DNA of 8,715 bases from Betaproteobacteria bacterium (GCA_021414185.1 JAIOOZ010000623.1:1-8715); one strand, 5' to 3'; positions 1 through 6,596 are shown, numbered from the stretch's first letter. Notes: generated from the letters alone by a model not told the origin. Made by a program: numbers and translations.

Positions 1-877
1 GTTCGGCGCCGAGGTTGGCGATTTTTTCGCGGATGTCGGGCTCTTTAAGCGCCTTCAGCACTTCGGCCAGCACGCGGTCGGTGTTTTCCTTCGGCGATTT
101 CGCCGGCGCGTAGAGCCCGTACCAGCCGCCGATCTGCGCGCCGTGAATGCCAAGTTGATCGAGCGTCGGCAGGTCCGGCAGCACGAATGAACGCTTCTCG
201 CCCATCTGCGCGATACCGCGCAGCCTGCCTTGCTGGATAGGCGGCGCCATCGACAGCGGGCTCGCGAACATCATGTCAATATGGCCGCCGAGCAGGTCAG
301 TCAGCGCAGGCGCCGCGCCTTTGTACGGAATGTGCGTAATGCTGGTGCCGGTCGCCACCTTGAACAATTCGCCCGCGAGGTGCAGCGTGTTGCCATTGCC
401 GGCCGAACCGAACGTGAGCTGCCCGGGTTTCGCCTTGGCGAGCACCACGAGTTCCTTCACGTTTTTGGCGGGCACCGAAGGATGCACGCCGAGCACCATG
501 CCGGCGGATTCGCCGATCTGGGTCAGCGAGACGAAGTCCTTCAGCGTGTCGTAAGGCAGCCTCGCATTCAGCGCGGCGTTGGTCGTGTGCGAACCGGTGG
601 TGATCAGATAGGTATAACCGTCGGGCGCGCTGCGAGCCACCATTTCAGTGCCGATGACGCTGTTCGCTCCGGGCCGGTTGTCGATGACGACCTGCTGCTT
701 AAGCGCATCGCCAACGCGCTGACCGATGAGGCGCGCGACCGCATCCGGCGGCCCGCCTGCCGGCCATGGCACTACGATTTTCAGCGGACGGTTCGGAAAT
801 CCCTGCGCGCAAGTAGCGCCCGCGGCTGCAAGCGCTACCAGCGCGAGCAAGAAATCAGCGCAGCGTTCCCGCCTCAC
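1..877 (-). CDS. Bug/TctC-family tripartite tricarboxylate transporter substrate-binding protein (C-terminus cut by window edge)
   Basis: Periplasmic solute receptor of the Bug/TctC family, which binds small carboxylates or related organic solutes, sometimes for a TctAB permease. About 292 residues are visible; the family is usually 320-330, so roughly 30 C-terminal residues lie beyond base 1. Residues 1-25 form a signal peptide (basic MRRER, then a hydrophobic stretch ending ATCAQG). The mature start FPNRPLKIVVPWPAGGPPDAVAR matches the family's first ligand loop, followed by VIDNRPGANSVIGTE and APDGYTYL, then FGSAGNGNTLHLAGELFK near residue 155 and HIPYKGAAPALTDLLGGHID, all family hallmarks. 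The start is a GTG at 877; no ATG is available in frame before a stop at 929-931, and the GA-rich run just upstream can act as ribosome site. It lies 31 bases after the cyclase stop, so co-transcription is likely. No TctA or TctB is in the window. The ligand cannot be read from sequence. Family assignment is sure; the exact start is less so. Confidence 0.93.
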   Translation of the reverse strand, partial: MRRERCADFLLALVALAAAGATCAQGFPNRPLKIVVPWPAGGPPDAVARLIGQRVGDALKQQVVIDNRPGANSVIGTEMVARSAPDGYTYLITTGSHTTNAALNARLPYDTLKDFVSLTQIGESAGMVLGVHPSVPAKNVKELVVLAKAKPGQLTFGSAGNGNTLHLAGELFKVATGTSITHIPYKGAAPALTDLLGGHIDMMFASPLSMAPPIQQGRLRGIAQMGEKRSFVLPDLPTLDQLGIHGAQIGGWYGLYAPAKSPKENTDRVLAEVLKALKEPDIREKIANLGAE

Positions 878-882
878 CCCTC

Positions 883-905
883 GCCTCTCACGCCTCTCGC
901 CTCTC
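883..905 (-). repeat. GAGAGGC micro-repeat in the cyclase-TctC intergenic gap
   Basis: Three copies of GCCTCTC on the plus strand (883-889, 892-898, 899-905) read as GAGAGGC on the coding strand. They fill most of the 31-base gap between the cyclase stop and the GTG start of the binding protein. The run is almost pure purine on the mRNA and partly complementary to the 16S anti-SD, so it may serve as a spread-out ribosome site. It could equally be a simple slippage repeat. Confidence 0.6.
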
Positions 906-908
906 GCG

Positions 909-1916
909 TCACTTAATGACGTACGGATTCACCGGCGAACCGACACCGCCCGTGATCGGCAGCGCCGGCGCCACGAACATGAATTCGTAACGCTTGTCCG
1001 CCGCGCATTCTTTCGACAACGCGCCCAGATCGAAAATCTCGCCGACAGTGAGCCCCATAATGGGGATCGCAATCCAGTGCCACGGCTGATTGGTGTCTTC
1101 GGTTTCATTGGGCCGCACTTCGGCGCCCCAGGTGTCGGTGACAATGGCAGCCACTTCCTTGGCATGCAGCCAGCCGAGCGTTTCGAACGCGAGCCCCGGC
1201 GCGTCGCCGCCCGAATAACCGTCCCAGTTCTTGTCGGCAAACTTGCGCTCGACGTGGCCGGTGCGCACCAGCAGGAAGTCGCCGCGCTTCACTTCGACCT
1301 TGAGTTTATTCGCCGTGAAATCGAGCAACTCGTTGGTCACCGCGAATCCATCGGGCAGCCATTTCTTGCCCAACGCGCGCGGCACGTCCAGCAACACGCC
1401 GCGGCCGACCATTTTTTCCTTGGTCTTCTCGATGCCACCTTTGAGCGCACCTGCACTGGTCACGTTGCGGCAGTCGTAGCCGTTCCACATGAAGTCGTAG
1501 TACATGATGTGGCCGAGCCCGTCCCACTGCGTGCCGCATTGCAGCGGCATGATGATAATGTCGTCGGTGCCGCGGATCTTGCGGTGATCAAGCACGCCCG
1601 AATAAGCGTCGGTGCCGGTGCGCGTCATCAGGTGGATGGGATTGAAGCGGCCGAGCGCCGGGTACTTGGTCTTGCCGCCCTGCGGCCCGGTCTGGTCATA
1701 GTTCAGAGCCAGCGAAATCACTTTGCCCTGCGTCACCAGTTGCGCCGCCTCGACGATGTTCTCGGGCGTCACGAAATTCAGCGTGCCGATTTCGTCGTTC
1801 TTGCCCCAGCGGCCCCAGTTCTTGAGGCGCTTGGCCGCCGCGTGCACGTCCTTGCGCGTGAGCCTGCGATGTTTCTTTTCGATGGTGTTCTTGATTTTCG
1901 GTGCGCGTGCTGCCAT
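909..1916 (-). CDS. cyclase family protein (kynurenine formamidase-like metal-dependent hydrolase)
   Basis: A 335-residue member of the cyclase family (Pfam PF04199), which contains kynurenine formamidase KynB, isatin hydrolase and many uncharacterised bacterial enzymes that hydrolyse amides or cyclic substrates. The signature lies at residues 126-136, QCGTQWDGLGH. In classical members this reads HxGTHxDxPxH; here both leading histidines are glutamine (Q126, Q130) while D132 and H136 remain. Further family blocks are the N-terminal NWGRWGKNDEIGTLNFVTPE (33-52), GRGVLLDVPRA (171-181), GDFLLVRTGH (212-221) and the C-terminal PWHWIAIPIMGLTVGEIFDL. There is no signal peptide, so it should be cytosolic. 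The ATG at 1916 has a strong Shine-Dalgarno, GAGGGGG at 1921-1927, four bases upstream. Its neighbour is a Bug-type receptor gene 31 bases downstream, suggesting uptake and hydrolysis of the same compound (inference). The length fits the Gln-containing subfamily, which is longer than KynB. Substrate unknown. Confidence 0.92.
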   Translation of the reverse strand: MAARAPKIKNTIEKKHRRLTRKDVHAAAKRLKNWGRWGKNDEIGTLNFVTPENIVEAAQLVTQGKVISLALNYDQTGPQGGKTKYPALGRFNPIHLMTRTGTDAYSGVLDHRKIRGTDDIIIMPLQCGTQWDGLGHIMYYDFMWNGYDCRNVTSAGALKGGIEKTKEKMVGRGVLLDVPRALGKKWLPDGFAVTNELLDFTANKLKVEVKRGDFLLVRTGHVERKFADKNWDGYSGGDAPGLAFETLGWLHAKEVAAIVTDTWGAEVRPNETEDTNQPWHWIAIPIMGLTVGEIFDLGALSKECAADKRYEFMFVAPALPITGGVGSPVNPYVIK

Positions 1917-1994
1917 GGAGCCCCCTCTTTGAAACCGCTTTTTTGGTAGGAGTTGGAGCGGGCTGCGTGAGCGAGCCTGAGAAAGCGAATATTA

Positions 1995-2121
1995 CTAGAA
2001 GTCATCTCAAAAATCCCATTTAGGCCGTTCGTGCTGAGGTATCGAAGCATGAACGCCCGCCGCGCGCTAACCCTCGCCCTTCTATACATCAGATCGAACG
2101 GATTTTTGAGATGACTTCTAG
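1995..2121. mobile_element. MITE-like element, 127 bp, with perfect 22-bp terminal inverted repeats
   Basis: The left arm (1995-2016) and right arm (2100-2121) are exact reverse complements over 22 bp. The core of the arm is AAGTCATCTCAAAAATCC, flanked on both sides by CTAG. CTAG is its own complement, so it may be a 4-bp target duplication (the YTAR type known for IS5-family elements) rather than part of the repeat. The 83-bp interior is too short for a transposase and shows no credible gene. It holds a nested hairpin (2026-2055) and a second small inverted repeat, CCGTTCG at 2025-2031 with CGAACGG at 2095-2101. A non-autonomous element mobilised in trans by an IS is the simplest reading; a relic of an IS by internal deletion is equivalent. 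The parent IS was not identified. It lies between the cyclase promoter region and the RHS-remnant terminator. Confidence 0.8.
2026..2055. repeat. imperfect hairpin inside the MITE-like element
   Basis: Arms CGTTCGTGCT (2026-2035) and AGCATGAACG (2046-2055) pair at nine of ten positions, the tenth being a G-T wobble in one orientation, around a 10-base loop. The layout resembles the family of dispersed palindromes of the form GTTCGTGCTGAG...CGAAGCACGAAC seen in many proteobacterial genomes. That resemblance is from memory, not from a search. Confidence 0.6.
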
Positions 2122-2276
2122 ATATACCCGGCCGACCGCGCAAAAAAACCCCGCCACGCGCGGGGGTTTCTGCGGAGGTCAAGCGATGTGCGAAGCGTTT
2201 ACCGCAAGTCGCAGCGCCCGCCCGGGTCCGAGCACAGTATCTGGAACGGCAGTTCATCGAAATTGAGGCCCGGATC
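2120..2276 (-). repeat. paralogous 3'-end block, copy A (tail codons + 3' UTR + terminator)
   Basis: Read on the minus strand, this block aligns along its length with 7854-8014: the last ~25 codons of the RHS remnant, the stop codon, a short UTR, the GC hairpin with its T run, and a short shared stretch (GATAT/AGATAT) beyond. Coding-tail differences are largely synonymous plus one 3-base indel; the UTR between stop and hairpin has diverged most. The similarity stops at the edge of the MITE-like element. Confidence 0.8.
2142..2169 (-). terminator. rho-independent terminator of the RHS remnant
   Basis: CCCCGC (2149-2154) pairs with GCGGGG (2160-2165) around a 5-base loop. After one bulged G (2166), AAA/TTT extends the stem. 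On the minus strand the hairpin is followed by a run of seven T (2142-2148). It sits about 30 bases after the stop of the truncated RHS frame, matching the spacing of the equivalent terminator at 7878-7906. Confidence 0.82.
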
Positions 2277-2438
2277 GCCCAGGATCAGCACATAGCTCGT
2301 CAGGCGGTCCAGCGTATCGTAGCCGAAAGTCTGATCATACGCAGACTGGCCGGCGTGCGTGTAGGCGGTGATGCGAGACGCCGGATCGTAAGTGAGAGTG
2401 CGCGTGATGCCCGGCTGCAGCGGGAAGGCAGCTATACG
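2199..2438 (-). pseudogene. RHS/YD-repeat protein, C-terminal remnant (5'-truncated)
   Basis: An open minus-strand frame of 79 codons with no plausible start, closed upstream by a TAG at 2439-2441. It begins inside an RHS repeat: LTYDPASRITAYTHAG and then DQTFGYDTLDRLTSY are typical YD-repeat units of RHS/wall-associated polymorphic-toxin-type proteins, which are normally over 1000 residues and form a shell around a variable C-terminal domain. Here the repeats run straight into a short tail, DPGLNFDELPFQ...DPGGRCDLR, ending at a TAA. Nineteen of 25 aligned tail residues match the tail of the FecR-domain protein at 7934-8641, and its terminator is matched too. The upstream part of the gene is missing; the break near 2440 abuts a short sequence (CCTGACCCTC) of the kind found at repeat junctions. 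It is most likely a dead fragment, though the lack of frameshifts suggests recent loss. No toxin domain is recognisable. Confidence 0.75.
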
Positions 2439-2579
2439 CTATAAGGTAAAGGCCTGACCCTCTAGTCCCTCTTCAAGCGCCCCGGCCAACCCTCCTGCGT
2501 CACCTTTCCAGCAGCCGCAGGAACGACAAAAATGCATAGAGTTTCCGTCATGTGGCAATTGATTTAATATGTAATTGTC
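2439..2579. other. intergenic region upstream of the TPR-CHAT gene, with a weak promoter candidate
   Basis: This is the divergent gap between the RHS remnant and the TPR-CHAT gene. The first part (2441-2465) carries a TAAAGGCCTGACCCTC stretch, part of which (CTGACCCTC) recurs at 7677-7685. The end is AT-rich. TTTCCG (2542-2547) and TAATAT (2565-2570), 17 bases apart, form a weak sigma70-like pair (about 3/6 and 4/6 matches). Transcription from there would start just before the ATG at 2580, leaving almost no leader. No terminator, RNA gene or operator is evident. Confidence 0.35.
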
Positions 2580-5500
2580 ATGACGCCCAAAACCAGAATA
2601 CGGTACGCGAGATTGGCGTCAGCCATGGTCCCGGCCCGGCTGCTTTTGCTTCTGTGCATAGTACTACCGACCCTCGACACGCTCGCCGGCGAAGCCGAGT
2701 GGAAGACGCACATGGATGCGGCAAGGTCTGCGTACCGCGCCGGCGATGCCCGCTTGGCCATGGCAAGATTCGAGGCCGCGCTAAGGGAAGCGGAGTCGTT
2801 CGGCACGAACGATCTTCGACTCCCGGTAACTTTGCATGACCTTGCGCGGCTCTACATGGACCAAGGGCGGCTCACGCAAGCCGAGCCGATCCTGCGGCGC
2901 GCGCTGGCGATCCTGGAAAAAACGCAGGGCCCGGATCACCCGGACGTGGGCGCTGCACTGAACAACCTCGCGGGGCTGCGAAAAGCGCAGGGCCGCTTGG
3001 CGGAGGCCGAGTCGCTTTATCTGCGCGACCTCGCGATTACCGAAAAAGCCCTGGGCCCGGATCACCGGGATGTCGGACTGTCGTTGAGCAACCTGGCGGG
3101 GTTGTACCTTGCGCTGGGGCGGCTCAGCGAGGCCGGCCAACTCATGCAGCGCTCGCTGGCGATTCTGGAAAAGACGCTGGGCAGAAACAACCTGAGCATA
3201 GTTCTCGCGCTGAAGACCTTCGCTGAGATCTATCGAAAGCAAGGACGCTATGCCGAAGCTGAACCGCTTTACCGCCGTTCGCTCGAGATTCTTGAAAAAG
3301 CATTCGGTCCGGATCATCCGGATGTAGCATTGACGCTGAGTAATCTTGCGGTATTGCATAATGAGCAGGGGCGCTATGCCGAGGCGGAGACGCTGCACCG
3401 GCGCGCACTGGCTATCCAGCCAAAAGCCCTGGCGCCAGAACACCCGGACGTCGCGGTGGTCTTGAACAATCTGGCGGACCTGTACCGCGAACAGGGACGC
3501 TACGCCGAAGCTGGGCCGCTGTACCGCCGTTCGCTTGCGATCAATGAAAAAGCCTTCGGCCCGGATCATCCGGATGTCGCAACTAATCTAAGCAATCTTG
3601 CGGTATTGCATAAAGTGCAGGGGCGCTATGCCGAGGCCGAGACACTGCACCGGCGGGCGCTGGCGATCTGGGAAAAGGCCCTGGCGCCAGATCACCCTGA
3701 CGTCGGCGTGGGATTGAACTACCTGGCGGAGCTGTACCGGGAACAGGGACGCTATGCCGACGCTGAGCCGCTGTACCGCCGGACGCTGGAGATCCTTGAA
3801 AAAGCACTCGGGCCGGAACACCCATATGTCGGGGGAGTCTTAAACAATCTTGCGTTGCTGTATCAGGCGCAAGGCCGGTATGCCGATGCAGCGTCGCACT
3901 TGCAACGTTCATTGGGAATTGCGGAAAAAGCGTTGGGGCCGGACAGCGTGCAGGCTGCGGGGCAATTGAACAACCTCGCGGAACTCTATCGGATGCACGG
4001 ACGCTACGCCGAAGCAGAGCCTCTGTATTTGCGCTGCCTCAGGATCGTGGAGAATACGGTGGGTCCGGATCACCCGCGTTACGCGGTGTCGTTAAGCAAC
4101 CTCGCGTTGCTTTATCAAATGCAGGGGCGCTTTGCCGAGGCAGCGCCGCTGCGCCAGCGCGCGGTGGCGATTTCTGAAAAAGCGCTGGGGCCAGATCACC
4201 CCGATGTCGCGCGGTTGTTAAACCTGCTGGCAGATCTGCTCAAAGCACAAGGAAAGCTGGACGAAGCGCTGGCGCTCGCACGCCGCGCGAATGCGGCACT
4301 GGCGCTGCGCTTCACGGCCCGCGGCCGCACATCGCGCCCGGGCGCGCTCGCCGAGCAGAGAACGCGCTCCGGCGATTTCGAGCATCACGTTTCATTACTC
4401 GCTGCACTCTCCGGGCGCGGGCCGGAAGCGCGCGCCGAGGCCACGCGCGAGGGATTCGGCATCGCGCAACTCGCGCGCGCGAGCGACACGGCGGAGCAGG
4501 TGGCGAAGATGGCGGCGCGATACGCCGCCGGGAGTGACGCGCTCGCCCCGCTTGCTCGCGCGCGGCAGGACGCCATGGCAAGGTTCGAGCAACTCGACGT
4601 GCGCATCATGCAGGCGGCGGGACAGCGCGGCAACGAAACGCTTGGAGCATCAATGCGCGGCGAGCAGGCTGCGACATTGAAGGCGATCGCCGAACTCGAT
4701 GCCCGTCTGGAGCGCGAGTATCCGCAGTACGGAGAACTGACCAACCCGCAGCCGCTGGAGCTTGCCGCCGCACAGAAGTTGCTCGCCAAAGACGAAGCAC
4801 TTTTGCTCCTGCTCGTTTCGACGAATGAAAGTTTCCTGTGGGTGCTGCGGCAGGGCGATGCGGGGTTTTTCCGGCTCGGCATCAAGCACGGTGAACTGGA
4901 CGAATCCGTCAGGAAGGTTCGGTCGCAGCTCGACCTCGACGTCCCGGACCCCGAACGTCTGCTCAGGCAGCCGTTCAACGTTACCTTGGCGCACGAGTTG
5001 TATCAAAAGATCCTCGCGCCAGCGGAGGCGCTGCTTGCGGGTACAAGGCACCTGATTTTCGTTCCGGACGGCGCGCTGCAGAGTCTGCCGCCGGGCGTGC
5101 TGGTGACCGGGCTTCCGGTAGAGCCCGCTGCCACGCTCGCCGAACTATCGCAGGTGCCGTGGCTCACCAGGAAGTACGCCATCACGGTGTTACCCGCCGC
5201 CGGCTCGCTGCGCGCGCTGCGCCAGTTCGCGAAACCGCCCGCTTCGCGCGAGCCATTCAGCGGCTTTGGCGATCCCGTGCTTGACGGCAGTGGCGAGACG
5301 GCGCGCCGCGCGAATGTCGCGGCGCTTTACTCGCGCGGCGCCGTGGCCGATGCGAACGAAGTCAGAAAACTCGCGCGCTTGCCGGAATCCGCCGGCGAGC
5401 TGCGCGCCATCGCCGCGGCGCTGAAAGCGCCCGCTGCGTCGATCCGGCTCGGGCCCGCGGCCACCGAGCGTGCGGTTAAAGAAGCCGACCTCACGCGTTA

Positions 5501-5984
5501 CCGCAACCTCGCCTTTGCCACGCACGGGTTAATGGCGGGGGACTTCAAGGGGCTCGCCGAACCGGCCCTTGTACTCACCCCGCCGCCGACGGGAAGCGAA
5601 CTCGACGACGGACTGCTGACCGCCAGCGAGATTTCGCAACTGAAACTGGACGCTGACTGGGTGGTGCTCTCCGCCTGCAACACCGCAGCGCCGGACGGCA
5701 CGCCGGGTGCTGAGGGCCTCTCGGGGTTGGCGCGGGCATTCTTCTATGCGGGCGCGAGATCGCTACTCGTTTCGCACTGGGCCGTGAGTTCGGATGCCGC
5801 AGTAGCGCTCACAACGCGCATGTTTGAAGAGTCCGCGCAAGGCGCGCCCAAGGCGGAAGCGCTGCGCCGCTCGATGCTCGCGCTGATGGCGCGCACCGAT
5901 AAGCCATACTTCGCGCATCCGGCGCTCTGGGCGCCGTTCGTGGTGGTAGGGGAAGGCAATGCGCAATGGGCGGCCGGGCGTTGA
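2580..5984 (+). CDS. exported TPR-CHAT protein (tandem TPR repeats + caspase-like CHAT peptidase domain)
   Basis: The 1134-residue protein has three parts. Residues 1-36 look like a signal peptide (basic start, LLLLLCIVLPTL core, likely cleavage after TLA). Residues 85 to about 580 hold twelve TPR units at an exact 42-residue period, each with (L)NNLAxLYxxQGRYAEAExLYxRxL and a GPDHPDV linker, preceded by one divergent TPR at 41-73. After a helical linker (to about 720) comes the CHAT domain (Pfam PF12770, clan CD, related to caspases): DEALLLLLVSTNES, then the catalytic pair His982 in FATHG and Cys1033 in LSACNT, then GLARAFFYAGARSLLVSHWAV. CHAT proteins are cysteine proteases or protease-like; TPRs bind partners or sense a trigger. 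Export would place it in the periplasm or envelope, unlike the cytosolic TPR-CHAT of type III-E CRISPR; no Cas gene is here. No good Shine-Dalgarno precedes ATG 2580; an ATG at 2628 (residue 16) directly before the hydrophobic core is an alternative. The lipoprotein gene starts 6 bases after its stop. Confidence 0.93.
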   Translation: MTPKTRIRYARLASAMVPARLLLLLCIVLPTLDTLAGEAEWKTHMDAARSAYRAGDARLAMARFEAALREAESFGTNDLRLPVTLHDLARLYMDQGRLTQAEPILRRALAILEKTQGPDHPDVGAALNNLAGLRKAQGRLAEAESLYLRDLAITEKALGPDHRDVGLSLSNLAGLYLALGRLSEAGQLMQRSLAILEKTLGRNNLSIVLALKTFAEIYRKQGRYAEAEPLYRRSLEILEKAFGPDHPDVALTLSNLAVLHNEQGRYAEAETLHRRALAIQPKALAPEHPDVAVVLNNLADLYREQGRYAEAGPLYRRSLAINEKAFGPDHPDVATNLSNLAVLHKVQGRYAEAETLHRRALAIWEKALAPDHPDVGVGLNYLAELYREQGRYADAEPLYRRTLEILEKALGPEHPYVGGVLNNLALLYQAQGRYADAASHLQRSLGIAEKALGPDSVQAAGQLNNLAELYRMHGRYAEAEPLYLRCLRIVENTVGPDHPRYAVSLSNLALLYQMQGRFAEAAPLRQRAVAISEKALGPDHPDVARLLNLLADLLKAQGKLDEALALARRANAALALRFTARGRTSRPGALAEQRTRSGDFEHHVSLLAALSGRGPEARAEATREGFGIAQLARASDTAEQVAKMAARYAAGSDALAPLARARQDAMARFEQLDVRIMQAAGQRGNETLGASMRGEQAATLKAIAELDARLEREYPQYGELTNPQPLELAAAQKLLAKDEALLLLLVSTNESFLWVLRQGDAGFFRLGIKHGELDESVRKVRSQLDLDVPDPERLLRQPFNVTLAHELYQKILAPAEALLAGTRHLIFVPDGALQSLPPGVLVTGLPVEPAATLAELSQVPWLTRKYAITVLPAAGSLRALRQFAKPPASREPFSGFGDPVLDGSGETARRANVAALYSRGAVADANEVRKLARLPESAGELRAIAAALKAPAASIRLGPAATERAVKEADLTRYRNLAFATHGLMAGDFKGLAEPALVLTPPPTGSELDDGLLTASEISQLKLDADWVVLSACNTAAPDGTPGAEGLSGLARAFFYAGARSLLVSHWAVSSDAAVALTTRMFEESAQGAPKAEALRRSMLALMARTDKPYFAHPALWAPFVVVGEGNAQWAAGR
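3240..3830 (+). repeat. 252-bp two-TPR super-repeat inside the TPR-CHAT gene
   Basis: Within the 126-bp TPR array, units come in similar pairs: 3240-3491 and 3492-3743 are alike at DNA level, with a partial third copy from 3744. GCGGTATTGCAT, for instance, occurs at 3349 and again 252 bases later at 3601, and CCGTACCGCCGTTCG-type stretches recur at the same spacing. At protein level a LSNLAVLH...ETLHRRALAI unit alternates with an LNNLADLYREQGRYAEA...LYRRSL unit. This points to recent tandem duplication of a two-repeat block. Confidence 0.8.
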
Positions 5985-5990
5985 CGGCAG

Positions 5991-6596
5991 ATGACCATGA
6001 AAACAGTGTCGAAATTCTTCGCAATCGCACTGCTCGCAGTTCTTGGCGGCTGCGTCTTCTCGCTCCATGCGTTCTACACCGCCGAGGACCTGCTGTTCGC
6101 GCCCGAACTTGTCGGCGCGTGGGTGACCGAGGATTTCGCAGAGACCTGGGAATTCACGCCGGCCACCGACAAGAGCTACAAGCTCGTCATTACCGAATCC
6201 GGCGGCAAGTGGGGAACGTTTGCCGTTCGCATTTTCAGGATCGAAGGGCATCTCTTTCTGGACTTGCTGCCCGCTGCGAGCGACATGCCGCAAACCGAGT
6301 ATTACCGCGACCATCTGCTCCCCGTCCATAGTGCCGTTCGCGTGTTGACGATCGAGCCGGACCTGAAGCTGGCGATCATGGATCCGAGTTGGTTCGAAAA
6401 GTTCATCGCGGAAAACCCGGCCGCGATCCGCCATGAAAACGGCCTGGGATGGCAGCTCAGGAAAAACGACGCCGTGCCGCAGAAGCGCAGCATACTGACG
6501 GCGAATGCGCAGGAATTGCAGTCTTTCCTGATTGCGCACCTGGATACCCGGGGCGCTTATTTCGAACCCGCGACCCTGAGGCGCAGAAAAACGTGA
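5991..6596 (+). CDS. predicted lipoprotein of unknown function
   Basis: The 201-residue product begins MTMKTVSKFFAIALLAVLGG, then Cys21, a lipoprotein signal with lipobox LGGC (Gly at -2 is tolerated). It is therefore expected to be lipid-anchored and facing the periplasm; residue +2 is Val, not Asp, so the outer membrane is the default destination in Proteobacteria. The mature part has a lipocalin-like feel, with alternating strands (LVGAWVTEDFAETWEFTP, YKLVITESGGKWGTFAVRIFRIEGHLFLDLLP), but I do not recognise a family. Its ATG lies 6 bases after the TPR-CHAT stop, with a second in-frame ATG at 5997, so translational coupling is likely. Context suggests it works with the exported CHAT protein, as anchor, inhibitor or substrate; this is inference only. 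Confidence 0.85.
   Translation: MTMKTVSKFFAIALLAVLGGCVFSLHAFYTAEDLLFAPELVGAWVTEDFAETWEFTPATDKSYKLVITESGGKWGTFAVRIFRIEGHLFLDLLPAASDMPQTEYYRDHLLPVHSAVRVLTIEPDLKLAIMDPSWFEKFIAENPAAIRHENGLGWQLRKNDAVPQKRSILTANAQELQSFLIAHLDTRGAYFEPATLRRRKT

Noticed and set aside
230..916. Plus-strand open frame of 228 codons (and a shorter one at 273-554)
   Set aside because: Antisense to the TctC-type gene; the product is Arg/His-rich with no family features, as expected for a GC-rich shadow frame.
726..1949. Plus-strand open frame of 407 codons opposite the cyclase gene
   Set aside because: Antisense to a clearly conserved cyclase with a good Shine-Dalgarno; composition typical of a shadow frame.
1989..1994. 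A -10 box (TAATAT, minus strand) at the MITE border driving the cyclase gene
   Set aside because: Only four of six consensus matches and no usable -35 at 16-18 bases; too weak to claim.
1778..2257. Minus-strand open frame of 159 codons crossing the MITE-like element
   Set aside because: It runs through the element, the terminator and out of frame into the cyclase gene; no coherent protein.
3240..3830. CRISPR-like or minisatellite array
   Set aside because: The 126/252-bp periodicity is the coding of 42-residue TPR units in frame, with no spacers.
2781..3912. Long minus-strand frames opposite the TPR array
   Set aside because: They are periodic only because the TPR repeats are; products lack any recognisable motif.
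2580..5984. Part of a type III-E CRISPR (craspase) system
   Set aside because: The protein is TPR-CHAT in outline but has a signal peptide, and there is no Cas gene or repeat-spacer array in the window.
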